From Paenibacillus taichungensis (GTDB lineage Bacteria > Bacillota > Bacilli > Paenibacillales > Paenibacillaceae): a stretch of DNA of 64,000 nucleotides. The first letter of the stretch is position 1. Each line of letters opens with the position of its first letter. Both the position numbers and the translations under genes were made by a program. Shown piece after piece: positions 19,995 to 29,317 of the stretch. The stretch is taken from positions 1-64,000 of the forward strand of contig NZ_JABMCC010000112.1 of NCBI RefSeq assembly GCF_013359905.1, given 5' to 3'. The notes below the pieces were generated by a model. It had not been told where the DNA came from and did not search any database. It saw only the letters and a program-made list of their open reading frames with translations.

Positions 19995-20762
19995 TCATAG
20001 AACGATTTTTTGTTCTTTTCGGTATTCGTTCGGGGTCAACCCGCACCACCGCTTGAATATTTTAATGAAATAATTGTCGTTCTCAAAGCCTACCAACCTG
20101 CCTATTTCACTCACCGTTTTCTCCGTCTCTGTCAGCAGCATTTTCGCTGCTTGAACGCGGCGGTTCTGAATAAAATGCGTGATCGTGATCCCCATCTTTT
20201 TCTTAAATAAGTCACTGACATAACTGGCATCCATGCGAACATATTCAGCCAATCTCTTTAATGTCACATCCTCGGCGAAATGCTCCTCAATGTAGGTAAT
20301 CATTCGGTTCAGCTCTGGATGATCTGTTGGTTCTAGGGCAGTCTTGTCTGGAAACCATTTATCTGCCAGGCGAAGCTTATCCATTCTCGTCAGCTCTCCG
20401 GCTACTTTGTCCATGGTTTGCTTCAGTTCCTTCAAATCCAGAGAAAGCTTCATCAAATAACCTGAAGCCCCGTATTCCAATGCTTGTCTGGCATACTCGA
20501 ATTCACTTACTGCCGTCAACATAACGAATCGGCATTCATGTCCTTCCTTTCTCGTGAGCTGGAGTAAACGGATGCCATCCATTAACGGCATGAAAATGTC
20601 GGAAATGACAACATCGGGCTGCAGTTCCCGAATCAACTGCAAACCTTCCTCGCCATTTACCGCCTCACCGACAATTTCAAACGGGATATTCGCCTTTGTA
20701 AACAATTTGCGCAAGCTTGCTCTTGCGTACTGTTCATCTTCAACGATCAATGTGCGCCACAA
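19995..20762 (-). CDS. AraC-type response regulator (short YesN form)
   Basis: A 255-residue response regulator: receiver domain with E8/D9, phospho-site D55 (VVISDIFMP) and lysine in GYLMKLSL, joined directly to a C-terminal AraC double helix-turn-helix (about 150-250, CGLTPNEYRKEQ) without the long middle domain of the two regulators at the window start. The TTG start has GGAGGGG upstream. It overlaps the kinase gene by 23 bases, so the two are coupled. It probably activates the lipoprotein/permease operon that begins 94 bases downstream. Confidence 0.9.
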   Translation of the reverse strand: MWRTLIVEDEQYARASLRKLFTKANIPFEIVGEAVNGEEGLQLIRELQPDVVISDIFMPLMDGIRLLQLTRKEGHECRFVMLTAVSEFEYARQALEYGASGYLMKLSLDLKELKQTMDKVAGELTRMDKLRLADKWFPDKTALEPTDHPELNRMITYIEEHFAEDVTLKRLAEYVRMDASYVSDLFKKKMGITITHFIQNRRVQAAKMLLTETEKTVSEIGRLVGFENDNYFIKIFKRWCGLTPNEYRKEQKIVL

Positions 20763-22563
20763 TGGTGCTCCCCTCCTTCAAATATGGTTTGGATAACAAT
20801 AATGGAAAATGCATGATGACCTGCGTTCCTTCCTCCGTCGACTCTATCCGAAGTCCTGTTGGCTGGTTCTTAAACATAAGCTCCAAGCTCTCGCGAAGGT
20901 TCTGTACGCCAATGCTTTTTCTTTTCCGGTAGGACTGATTCGCCTGGGATTTTTTGATTCCTATACCATTGTCCGCAACCTCCAAAATAAGCAGCGAATG
21001 GTGGATTGATGCACGAATGTCGATCCGCCCCTCAAGCTGTGATTGTCCAAACCCGTGAATCAACGAATTTTCTACCAGCGGCTGCAGACAAAATTTCGGA
21101 ATCAGTGCATACTCCAGATCCCTGGAAACTTCATAGTGGAGCTCGATGCCATGTCCAAATCGTTTCCGTTGGATATCCATGTAGGATTCGATTAGCACAA
21201 TCTCCTCCTTCAGAAGAATAAGATCAACCTCCAAATTCAGCGTAGTTTCTAATATTTTTCCTAGCGATACACAAATCTCATAAATCTCATCATCATCCTT
21301 ATCCAGTGCAATGCTCTTGATTGTATTCAGCGTATTCAGCAAAAAATGAGGATTCATCTGACCAAGTAACACCTGAAATCGGACAAACTGCTTTTGCCGC
21401 TCCTCAAGCTTTAACTGTTCCAACAGATTATTGATGTCTGCGATCATGAAATTGAAGCTTCGGGTTAGCGCCAGCAATTCACCTCTTCCTTGTTCCGGCA
21501 GCTTTGTCTTCAAATTCAATTTTACGGTTGTCTCCATCTTTCGTTGAAGATGCTTTAAAGGACCGGTAACGGTTGAAGAAATGAAGTAAGTCAGCAGCAC
21601 AAACAGCAGCAGGATGGCCCCATATACGGTATAGAACCTTAGCTTCTGTTTGTTCACTTCTTCAAATAACAAGGACAGGGGTATCTTTTTCACAAGATAA
21701 CCGTCAAGCTCTTGAATTTTGCTATAGGTATACATCATATGATTGTTCACAATGGATTGGGAGGAGGTATCCTGTCCCTGACTCTGACTTGCTGCTGTAA
21801 TGGCAGATGACACGGTAGAGGGTACATTGTCTCCCGACTTGGATTGAAGCATAATATTCCCATATCCATCCATTAGAAAATAGGCTCCTTCCCTATCGCT
21901 GCCGAATGTATTTTCCTCTGTTTTTTCCTGAAACCATGCTTCATAATCGATACTAAACCGTCCATAAGCAAATGGTTTTAGTCCGTCGTCACGCAGCACT
22001 TCGTAAAGGCTCAGCATCCGATTTCCTTTTCTCTCACGAACGCCGGTCGTCAAATCATTGGATTTCCATACGTACCGTTGTCCCTCAGTCCTCTTCAGTT
22101 CCTGTACCCAGGGCTCGGAACTGATGTGGGCATAATTCAGAGAATTCTCTGGCGTATAGGAAGTGTAAGCGTTTCCTTTTAAATCGATCAATGTGTAGAA
22201 TACGGTAGCTCCCGTAAGGAAAAAGCTGTTTTCAATACTAGCGAATTTATTTTCCACAATTCGCTTTCGATGGATGGCATCATATAATTCCGGCTTCTGC
22301 ATCACTTCGCGGAGGACAGAATCCTGATCCAACAGCATCCCAGTCTTCATCACAAGACTCATCAAATCAATAAGATCGGCTTTGATGCCTTCGAGTTGCT
22401 TGACGTTAATGTCAGAAGCATCCCGCTGGAGCATAACTTCCGTTTCTCGGAAGTTGTAGAGAACTAATATGGCTATAGGCGTCAGGAGGAATAACAGAAA
22501 CGAAAATAGTATTCGGTGTTTAAACGTGCCTGGCGTTATTCGTCGCAGCCATCTGGTCAACAT
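20740..22563 (-). CDS. Sensor histidine kinase (YesM family)
   Basis: A 607-residue membrane kinase: TM1 about 18-36, extracellular sensor 37-308, TM2 about 309-331, HAMP, His_kinase motif GQMNPHFLLNTLN (H406), N-box ENSLIHGFG and G1 box DNGIGIKK. It is the partner of the short AraC-type regulator with which it overlaps. A cre-like sequence lies about 75 bases upstream of the start, consistent with carbon-catabolite control. Confidence 0.92.
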   Translation of the reverse strand: MLTRWLRRITPGTFKHRILFSFLLFLLTPIAILVLYNFRETEVMLQRDASDINVKQLEGIKADLIDLMSLVMKTGMLLDQDSVLREVMQKPELYDAIHRKRIVENKFASIENSFFLTGATVFYTLIDLKGNAYTSYTPENSLNYAHISSEPWVQELKRTEGQRYVWKSNDLTTGVRERKGNRMLSLYEVLRDDGLKPFAYGRFSIDYEAWFQEKTEENTFGSDREGAYFLMDGYGNIMLQSKSGDNVPSTVSSAITAASQSQGQDTSSQSIVNNHMMYTYSKIQELDGYLVKKIPLSLLFEEVNKQKLRFYTVYGAILLLFVLLTYFISSTVTGPLKHLQRKMETTVKLNLKTKLPEQGRGELLALTRSFNFMIADINNLLEQLKLEERQKQFVRFQVLLGQMNPHFLLNTLNTIKSIALDKDDDEIYEICVSLGKILETTLNLEVDLILLKEEIVLIESYMDIQRKRFGHGIELHYEVSRDLEYALIPKFCLQPLVENSLIHGFGQSQLEGRIDIRASIHHSLLILEVADNGIGIKKSQANQSYRKRKSIGVQNLRESLELMFKNQPTGLRIESTEEGTQVIMHFPLLLSKPYLKEGSTIVAHIDR

Positions 22564-22637
22564 GATTATTGCTCAGCCCTCCCATCGGTGTATACCTCCC
22601 AATTTACTGAACATTAAGGCTGATCGCAACAGTAAAT

Positions 22638-22651
22638 TGTAAGCGCTCATA
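22638..22651 (-). promoter_or_regulatory. Possible catabolite-responsive element (cre)
   Basis: TGTAAGCGCTCATA matches the CcpA consensus core (TG-AA-CG-T) except at the last C. It lies between the kinase start and the preceding terminator, where CcpA would repress the kinase/regulator genes. Confidence 0.45.
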
Positions 22652-22684
22652 TGAGGAGTTGAGAGTCTCCTCTTCCCCTATGGA

Positions 22685-22718
22685 TAAAAAAACGACAGCC
22701 AAATAATTGACTGTCGTT
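22685..22718 (-). terminator. Intrinsic terminator of the Tm-1/TIM-barrel operon
   Basis: Stem AACGACAG / CTGTCGTT, followed on the minus strand by seven T. It separates the PEP-hydrolase-family gene from the kinase gene, so these are different transcripts. Confidence 0.85.
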
Positions 22719-22728
22719 AGGTTGAATA

Positions 22729-23559
22729 CTATGTCCGAATTGACTTGAAGGACTCCGTCTGCTGTGTAATGCCTTTCTCTGCCGCAAAGCGCTCGATGCT
22801 GGATGCGCCGAAGAATCCATCGATGCCCTTCGTTCTCTCAATGACATAGGCCGCATCCTCCGGCTCTGCAATGGGTCCACCGTGGCAAATAATCATGATC
22901 TCTGGGTTCACAGCCCGCCCTGCTTCAATAATAGCCTCAATTCGTTGTACACAGTCGTCCAGGGTCAGTGCTGTTTTTGCACCAATGGAGCCCTTGGTCG
23001 TCAACCCCATGTGCGCAACCAAAATGTCAGCCCCCGCCTCCGCCATAGCTTTTGCCTGAGCAGGATCAAAAACATACGGCGTAGTCAGCAAATCCAATTC
23101 ATGGGCGATACGGATCATTTCAACCTCCAGGTCGTACCCCATACCGGTTTCCTCCAGGTTTTGTCTGAACACCCCATCAATCAAACCAACGGTTGGGAAG
23201 TTTTGAACTCCGCTGAAGCCCTGCTCCTTCAACTGCTTCAGGTAAACCTCCATTATTCGGAAAGGATCGGTGCCGCACACCCCTGCCAGAACAGGCGTAT
23301 GTTTGACGACGGGCAGCACCTCGGCTCCCATCTCAACGACGATTTGATTGGCATCCCCATAGGAGAGCAAGCCCGCCAGCGAGCCGCGGCCCGCCATTCT
23401 GTACCGACCGGAATTGTATACGATTAACATATCTGCTCCGCCCGCTTCACTGCTCTTGGCCGTAATCCCTGTGCCTGCCCCGACACCTAGTAGAATTTTA
23501 CCCTGCTTTACCTCTCCCCTAAATTTGTCCATAATTTCTGATCTGTTCAGCTTATTCAT
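22729..23559 (-). CDS. Phosphoenolpyruvate hydrolase family protein (TIM-barrel, PF09370-type)
   Basis: A 276-residue TIM-barrel protein. Characteristic segments are [57 protein letters not shown] and [13 protein letters not shown]. The ATG at 23559 is chosen because AAGGAGGATATACGAA precedes it; the longer open frame upstream has no ribosome site. Relatives are annotated as PEP hydrolase-like or signal-transduction TIM barrels, with little biochemical proof. It lies 26 bases after the Tm-1-like gene. In plant Tm-1 proteins the same two domains are fused, so these two products probably act together. Confidence 0.85.
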   Translation of the reverse strand: MNKLNRSEIMDKFRGEVKQGKILLGVGAGTGITAKSSEAGGADMLIVYNSGRYRMAGRGSLAGLLSYGDANQIVVEMGAEVLPVVKHTPVLAGVCGTDPFRIMEVYLKQLKEQGFSGVQNFPTVGLIDGVFRQNLEETGMGYDLEVEMIRIAHELDLLTTPYVFDPAQAKAMAEAGADILVAHMGLTTKGSIGAKTALTLDDCVQRIEAIIEAGRAVNPEIMIICHGGPIAEPEDAAYVIERTKGIDGFFGASSIERFAAEKGITQQTESFKSIRT

Positions 23560-23585
23560 TTCGTATATCCTCCTTATTGGATTGG

Positions 23586-24800
23586 TTAGGAATTTGATGT
23601 CATGAGAGCGATCAGCTTTTGTGATGCGGCCTCTGCAAAGGCTGGATCGTTGATGGCGCAATCCATTTCAATCACTTCAACAATTGTGCGATCGATATGC
23701 TGGCGCAGGGTATTAAACAACATCCGGTCCTCCTCCGGTCCGTAGAAAGGCTCCCCCTCCACATCAATTGCGGATACGCCTCTAAGCGGTAGCATTAGCA
23801 CGGTGCGTTCCTTTGCCATGTTCAGCTTCTCCGCAAGCTTCCTGCCGATCTGCTCATTCTCTTCCACTGTGGTTCTCATCAGGGTTACCGTCGGATTATG
23901 CTGATAAAACTTATGATCCTTGAATTTCTCCGGCACAGTATCGCTCGGCCCAAAATTGCACATATCTAAAGCGCCCACCGAGATTACCTGCGGAATGCGA
24001 TTTTGGCCTGCAGCCTCTAAGCGATTCGGCCCCGCATTTAAGACACCGCCGATGATTTCATCCGCCCACTCCGTCGTCGTCAAGTCCAATACCCCTTCAA
24101 TAAAGCCTGCTTCAATCAACGCCTCCATCGACTGCCCTCCGATGCCCGTGGCGTGGAACACAAGCACCTCGTAGCCCCGCTCCTCCAAATATTTTCTTGC
24201 CGCTGTCACACATGGTGTTGTCACTCCAAACATCGTAGCTGCAACCAGCGGCTTCTTATCCGGTTTGTGCTTATGCTCAAACTTGAGCATGCCCGCCATC
24301 GCAAATAATGCATTTGTAAATATTTTCGTAGAAATGGAGTTCAATCCGGCTACATCCACCACCGACGGAATCATGACAATATCACTCGTGCCTACGTATG
24401 GAGCTGTGTTTCCAGAAGCAACGGTTGATACCATCACCTTAGGGACTCCAATCGGCAGAGCTCTCATGGCAGGTGTGACCAGTGAGGTCCCACCAGTGCC
24501 ACCAAAGGAAATGATTCCGTCAAATTTACCTTGTTTGTACAACTGTGGCACCAGCTTCTTCAATCCTATGGACAAAACCTCTGTAGCCAAAGCCCGATCC
24601 TTCTTTGCCGCAAGTTCTTCTATGGCCATGCCTGCGGCGTGGGCGACTTCCTGATTGGACACATCCGGAACAAAGGAAGATTCGAATACACCTGTATGAA
24701 TCATCAATGTCCCCAACCCAAGCTCCTCTGCAATGCTTTTAATGTAAAGGTATTCATCGCCCTTCGTATCAAACGTTCCAATGATTGCGACGGTCTTCAT
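23586..24800 (-). CDS. Tm-1-like ATP-binding domain protein (UPF0261)
   Basis: A 404-residue protein of the UPF0261 family. Visible signatures are the N-terminal [19 protein letters not shown], the glycine-rich [19 protein letters not shown], and [13 protein letters not shown]. The family is related to the N-terminal half of the tomato Tm-1 virus-resistance protein, which binds ATP; its bacterial function is not established. It is first in a two-gene operon with the TIM-barrel protein (ribosome site GAGGAGG, 7-base spacing). Confidence 0.88.
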   Translation of the reverse strand: MKTVAIIGTFDTKGDEYLYIKSIAEELGLGTLMIHTGVFESSFVPDVSNQEVAHAAGMAIEELAAKKDRALATEVLSIGLKKLVPQLYKQGKFDGIISFGGTGGTSLVTPAMRALPIGVPKVMVSTVASGNTAPYVGTSDIVMIPSVVDVAGLNSISTKIFTNALFAMAGMLKFEHKHKPDKKPLVAATMFGVTTPCVTAARKYLEERGYEVLVFHATGIGGQSMEALIEAGFIEGVLDLTTTEWADEIIGGVLNAGPNRLEAAGQNRIPQVISVGALDMCNFGPSDTVPEKFKDHKFYQHNPTVTLMRTTVEENEQIGRKLAEKLNMAKERTVLMLPLRGVSAIDVEGEPFYGPEEDRMLFNTLRQHIDRTIVEVIEMDCAINDPAFAEAASQKLIALMTSNS

Positions 24801-24870
24801 TCCACGGCCTCCTCGTATGACTCTTTAGAAACCAAGCTCGATCGCAGGTAGCATCCTGATTTTTTCGCTA

Positions 24871-24916
24871 ACAGAAAAACCAGTACGATCGCTATAACTT
24901 CATCATACTGGTCCTG
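24871..24916 (-). terminator. Intrinsic terminator after the TIM-barrel/AraC fusion gene
   Basis: Stem ACCAGTA / TACTGGT extended by ACAG/CTGT, followed on the minus strand by TTTTT. It separates the fusion gene from the Tm-1-like operon. Confidence 0.75.
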
Positions 24917-24921
24917 TTTAT

Positions 24922-26211
24922 TTATGAAAACGCTTTTATGTTCTGTGTTTTTGTGTTTAGGTTAGATCTGTACTTTTTGGGAGAGCAGCCTTTGAGCTTT
25001 TTAAACATTTTGCTAAATTGTGCGTAATTGGGATACCCAACCATCCCAGCCACTTCGGATAATTGAAGCTGCGACGCATGAAGAAGCGTGACGGCTTTAT
25101 TGATGCGGAAGCTCACCAGATAGGTCTGAAAGCTGCAGCCAACCTCCTTTTTAAACAAACTGCTCAAATAGCTGCGGGAAACATGAGCAACTTTGGCAAG
25201 ATCCGAAAAAACAATTTCACTACTATAGTTTTGCGCCACATACTCTTTGACAAACTCAACGTAATCATAATGCTGGGTAATGCCTTTCAGCATTTTGACC
25301 ATAAAATCGTCCTCATCCAGTTTACCCAGGCGTTTAAAATCGCGAGTAATTGCCGTAATCGACTTCTCGGAAGGAATTCGTTCAAAAGCAGACCCGCCAA
25401 TATACCCCATAATGTCTGTGTTGTCGCTATACATGTACTGGACATCGACCGGCGTCTTTACCGGACCGCCATAAATCATCTTGATCAAATCCGGCTTAAG
25501 CTGATTGCAGGTATCAAAAATACGCAGTGCCTTTGATTTGGCGGCCTCCAAGGATACAACCTTCCGTGCACCCAATAACCCGCCTTCGGTCAGACCGAGA
25601 TGAGCACAGATTACATCTGCTCCCGCTTCAATCATCTGGGCCGCCTGAAGCTCATCAAATACGAACGCCACCGTAAACAAATCCTGTCGATGGGCCAGGC
25701 GTATGGCCTCAACCTCGATGTCATAACTAATCCCGTCTTCCTCCAGAGCCTCTCTGAACAATCCGTCGATTAGGCCAACTGTAGGATAGTTGTTGACTCC
25801 CGAAAAACCTCTCCTCTTGATTACCTCTATATAATCAGCCATTTCTATGGTTGGATCATTCGCATTCAGTCCAAAGAGTACGGGAGAATGCCTCACCAGC
25901 GGCACTATTTCTCTTGATGCAAAATCCATCACCATATCATTACTGTTGCAAAACGGCAAAAAGCCGGCTAGAGAGCTCCTCCCCATCTGGCGAAACTTGC
26001 CGGAGTTCAGCATTAATATAAAATCCGCTCCACTCTGAGCTGCATACTTCGCCGTAATCCCCGTGCCTGTCGAGACACCGATGATGTGATTTCCCTCGCA
26101 CAGCTGTGATTGAAGACGCTCCAGTATGACTGTTCTGTTCAAACTCATCCGCTCCTCAACACAATTTAACAATTGTAGTTTTTGTTCCTCAATATTATTA
26201 TTGTACATCAT
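24922..26211 (-). CDS. TIM-barrel PEP-hydrolase-like domain fused to an AraC DNA-binding domain
   Basis: A 429-residue fusion. Residues about 22-300 align along their whole length with the PEP-hydrolase-family protein two genes downstream ([50 protein letters not shown]). Residues about 325-425 are an AraC double helix-turn-helix (SDLAKVAHVSRSYLSSLFKK, LKGCSPKKYRSN). It looks like a transcription factor whose effector pocket is a copy of the enzyme it regulates. The paralogue begins at the residue matching Met22 here, so translation may start at 26148 (AGGAG but only 3-base spacing) rather than 26211. It has its own terminator and probably controls the adjacent Tm-1 operon. Confidence 0.85.
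   Translation of the reverse strand: MMYNNNIEEQKLQLLNCVEERMSLNRTVILERLQSQLCEGNHIIGVSTGTGITAKYAAQSGADFILMLNSGKFRQMGRSSLAGFLPFCNSNDMVMDFASREIVPLVRHSPVLFGLNANDPTIEMADYIEVIKRRGFSGVNNYPTVGLIDGLFREALEEDGISYDIEVEAIRLAHRQDLFTVAFVFDELQAAQMIEAGADVICAHLGLTEGGLLGARKVVSLEAAKSKALRIFDTCNQLKPDLIKMIYGGPVKTPVDVQYMYSDNTDIMGYIGGSAFERIPSEKSITAITRDFKRLGKLDEDDFMVKMLKGITQHYDYVEFVKEYVAQNYSSEIVFSDLAKVAHVSRSYLSSLFKKEVGCSFQTYLVSFRINKAVTLLHASQLQLSEVAGMVGYPNYAQFSKMFKKLKGCSPKKYRSNLNTKTQNIKAFS
26161..26176. promoter_or_regulatory. Inverted repeat at the 5' end of the fusion-regulator gene
   Basis: ACAATT-TAAC-AATTGT, a perfect 6-4-6 inverted repeat. It lies inside the first codons if translation starts at 26211, or 13 bases upstream if it starts at 26148. 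It could be an autoregulatory operator. Confidence 0.35.
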
Positions 26212-26261
26212 TCCGTATAGCTCATTCCCTCCTTCCTCGAACCGTTTTGTTAAGGGGCATC

Positions 26262-26293
26262 AAAAAAAAGCCGATTTCCCACTTGGGAAATCG
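26262..26293 (-). terminator. Intrinsic terminator of the methionine aminopeptidase gene
   Basis: Near-perfect stem CGATTTCCCA / TGGGAAATCG followed on the minus strand by GC and eight T. Confidence 0.9.
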
Positions 26294-26315
26294 ACCTTAG
26301 ACAATGGTCTTGATA

Positions 26316-27068
<753 letters not shown>

Positions 27069-27191
27069 TCACTATCTTTTATCATCAATTAAATGTATAA
27101 GCTGAAACAACCAATTAGATAATCATATCCAAATGGTCAAAGCTTCGCAACTTTTTTTGAAAACTCGATTTATCAATAACACCTTGACACT

Positions 27192-27227
27192 AAAAAAAGA
27201 AAAGCCCCTTCCGTCTTCAAAGGGGCT
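27192..27227 (-). terminator. Intrinsic terminator
   Basis: Stem AGCCCCTT / AAGGGGCT, loop of 9 bases, then TTTTCTTTTTTT on the minus strand, 10 bases after the stop of the 172-residue protein gene. Confidence 0.88.
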
Positions 27228-27237
27228 GAATATCGCA

Positions 27238-27756
27238 TTATACCTCTTCTTCTTCGGCCTGACTAGGCGGAGCCATCAGACCTTTGACGGCACCCATAAA
27301 TGGATGGATAGATTTGATCATGCCGTAGCCCATTTTCATGACAGGCATGAATTGCTGGATCATGCCAAACAGCCGCATGCCGCCGCCAAGTATACCTCCA
27401 GCCGAAGCCGCACCACCAAGCCCGCCAAACAGCGAGCCCATCATCGGTAGAAAGGACGAAACCTGCGCACGTGACACTGCGCGCGAGCGGGTAGACGGCT
27501 TGCGTGTACCATTTACCCGTTTCCGATTCGGAGAACGACCGTTTTTGCTGCGTGAAGCGACCTTTCTATTGGTACGCTGGGAACTGTCCCCTGTGGTCGC
27601 CGTGCGCGATATTTTTCCTCCCCCGGTAAGCACCACGCCTCCGTTATTCACGTCAGAAATGTAACCGATGTACGTTTCACCATTATGAAGAGTCACGCAG
27701 ACGGGCCGGGCCTTATACCGCTTTGCCTTTAGGCGTATTTCGTTGGTTTTAGCCAT
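27238..27756 (-). CDS. Uncharacterised basic protein with Sm-like N-terminus and glycine-rich hydrophobic tail
   Basis: A 172-residue protein I do not recognise as a named family. The N-terminus (KARPVCVTLHNGETYIGYIS, then DVNNGGVVLTGG) looks like an Sm/SH3-like beta-barrel strand pair. Residues about 50-95 are very rich in Arg, Ser and Thr (KISRTATTGDSSQRTNRK, NRKRVNGTRKPSTRSRAVSR), suggesting nucleic-acid binding or a disordered linker. The C-terminus is glycine- and methionine-rich and hydrophobic (GGLGGAASAGGILGGGMRLF, MKMGYGMIKSIHPFMG), so it may touch membranes. It is a single-gene unit with a strong terminator. Confidence 0.7.
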   Translation of the reverse strand: MAKTNEIRLKAKRYKARPVCVTLHNGETYIGYISDVNNGGVVLTGGGKISRTATTGDSSQRTNRKVASRSKNGRSPNRKRVNGTRKPSTRSRAVSRAQVSSFLPMMGSLFGGLGGAASAGGILGGGMRLFGMIQQFMPVMKMGYGMIKSIHPFMGAVKGLMAPPSQAEEEEV

Positions 27757-27922
27757 GGATTTTCACCTCGCTCTACTGAATCTACTTCAGTTTACGCGAG
27801 AAGTGGACTACTTGCCTGTGCGAATGAGACATACGTGCGGTATTCGCTATAGGTCAATTCATCAATTTAAATGATCCTAATGGAAATATAACTACATATC
27901 TCACGGAGCCTACCACCAACAA

Positions 27923-27959
27923 AAGCAAAGAGCTAAGCAGGACATATGCCGCTTAGCTC
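27923..27959 (-). terminator. Intrinsic terminator of the ugp-like operon
   Basis: Stem GAGCTAAGC / GCTTAGCTC with a 12-base loop, then TTTGCTTTTG on the minus strand, 23 bases after the last gene. Confidence 0.82.
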
Positions 27960-27982
27960 CTTGGTCTCTTTAAATTATAACT

Positions 27983-29293
27983 CTACTTATTCAGCAAGGC
28001 ATTGGCCTTCTTCGCCGCTTCAGCTACAGCGGCCTCTGCCGAAACGGAAGAATCAACAACCGCACGCAGAATCTCATTCTTGATCATCTCACCAATTTCT
28101 GGATAAACCTTCTGCATTGGACGTGGACCCGCATATTCCAGTTGGTCTACCGCCACCTTGAACAGCGGCTTTTCCTCATAAAGCTTCTTCATTTCATCGC
28201 TCTCCACTGCACTGATTCGGCTAGGCAAATAGCCCGTGAAGGAGCTTGCATAAATCGTTTGTTCTTTGGAGGTCATCCACTTGATAAACTTCCACGCCGC
28301 TTCCTGTTTTTCGGGCGACAGGCCAGAAGTCATAACCAAATTGGCACCGCCTGTCGGCACTCCATACGTATCATTTGCAGGCATAAATGTCGTTCCGAGT
28401 TCAAAGCCTTGCTCTTCTGCAACCTTCATATTATTGGTCAGATCCGCAGTTGAGGAGAACAGCATCGCTGAACGCTGATTGTGGAAATCCGTTTTGGCTT
28501 GCGTACCTGCATCATCGGTCGTACCGATGCTCATAATGCCTTCATCCTTCATCTTAAGCCACAGCTTCACAGGTTCAATGCCGGTTTCATTATCGAATGC
28601 CGCACTTTTTCCGTCCTCGCTGATCATCGTGCCTCCACTCTGTCTCACAAAAGCTTCATAAAGCCAAATATCGACAGGCATCGAGATGCCGTAGCGCTGA
28701 TCATTAATCGTTAGCTTGCGTGCATAATCTTCAAACTCTGTCCAATTCTTAGGTCCAGCAGGATCAAGGCCCGCCTCCTTCAGCATCGTACGATTAAAGT
28801 ACAGGATCGGGGTACTGCGTAAATAAGGAAGAGCATACAGTTTATCATTCACATAGGAATTCCCCATGAGCCCTTGAATAAAATCTTCCATATCCAGCTG
28901 ATCCTTCTCCACAAAAGAAGTCAACTCCTGCGTCATGCCTGATTCCGCAAACACACCCACTGAAGCAATTTCATTTTGCCATACTTCGGGGGCATTGCCC
29001 GCTGCAAAAGCAGCTTGTGCCTTAGAATGCTGATCTGCATACGTCCCTTGATATTCCGCCTTCACGATCACTTCATCTTGGGATTCATTAAACATCTTTA
29101 CCAAGTTCTCATTGTTCTCAGCGATCTTGTCTCCCCAAGAGTACCAATATGTAATCTCTATTGGTTTGTTGGCCGTATCATTGGAATTGCTCCCGGAAGC
29201 AGCTCCGGTTGAACCATCAGAATTAGAAGCACCACAAGCAGTCATCGTAAGAGCAAGCGTTGCCGCTAACAAAACAGATCCAAATTTTTTCAT
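27983..29293 (-). CDS. ugpB: Solute-binding lipoprotein of a Ugp-like (glycerol-3-phosphate/glycerophosphodiester) importer
   Basis: A 436-residue lipoprotein with lipobox LTMTAC (Cys20) and a family-1 binding fold (ITYWYSWGDKIAENNENLVK, LYALPYLRSTPILYFNRTML, KWMTSKEQTIYASSFTGYLP). The sequence alone would allow a sugar substrate. Context argues for glycerol-3-phosphate or its diesters: same operon as a GDPD phosphodiesterase, two phosphatase-type genes and a GlpP antiterminator. It is last in that operon, 24 bases after the second permease. Confidence 0.8.
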   Translation of the reverse strand: MKKFGSVLLAATLALTMTACGASNSDGSTGAASGSNSNDTANKPIEITYWYSWGDKIAENNENLVKMFNESQDEVIVKAEYQGTYADQHSKAQAAFAAGNAPEVWQNEIASVGVFAESGMTQELTSFVEKDQLDMEDFIQGLMGNSYVNDKLYALPYLRSTPILYFNRTMLKEAGLDPAGPKNWTEFEDYARKLTINDQRYGISMPVDIWLYEAFVRQSGGTMISEDGKSAAFDNETGIEPVKLWLKMKDEGIMSIGTTDDAGTQAKTDFHNQRSAMLFSSTADLTNNMKVAEEQGFELGTTFMPANDTYGVPTGGANLVMTSGLSPEKQEAAWKFIKWMTSKEQTIYASSFTGYLPSRISAVESDEMKKLYEEKPLFKVAVDQLEYAGPRPMQKVYPEIGEMIKNEILRAVVDSSVSAEAAVAEAAKKANALLNK

Positions 29294-29317
29294 GACTAAA
29301 CCCTCCTGTTAATCTGA

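Noticed and set aside
24801..24921. Promoter and hairpin region read as a small RNA gene
   Set aside because: The hairpin is positioned as the terminator of the fusion-regulator gene and no separate promoter was evident.
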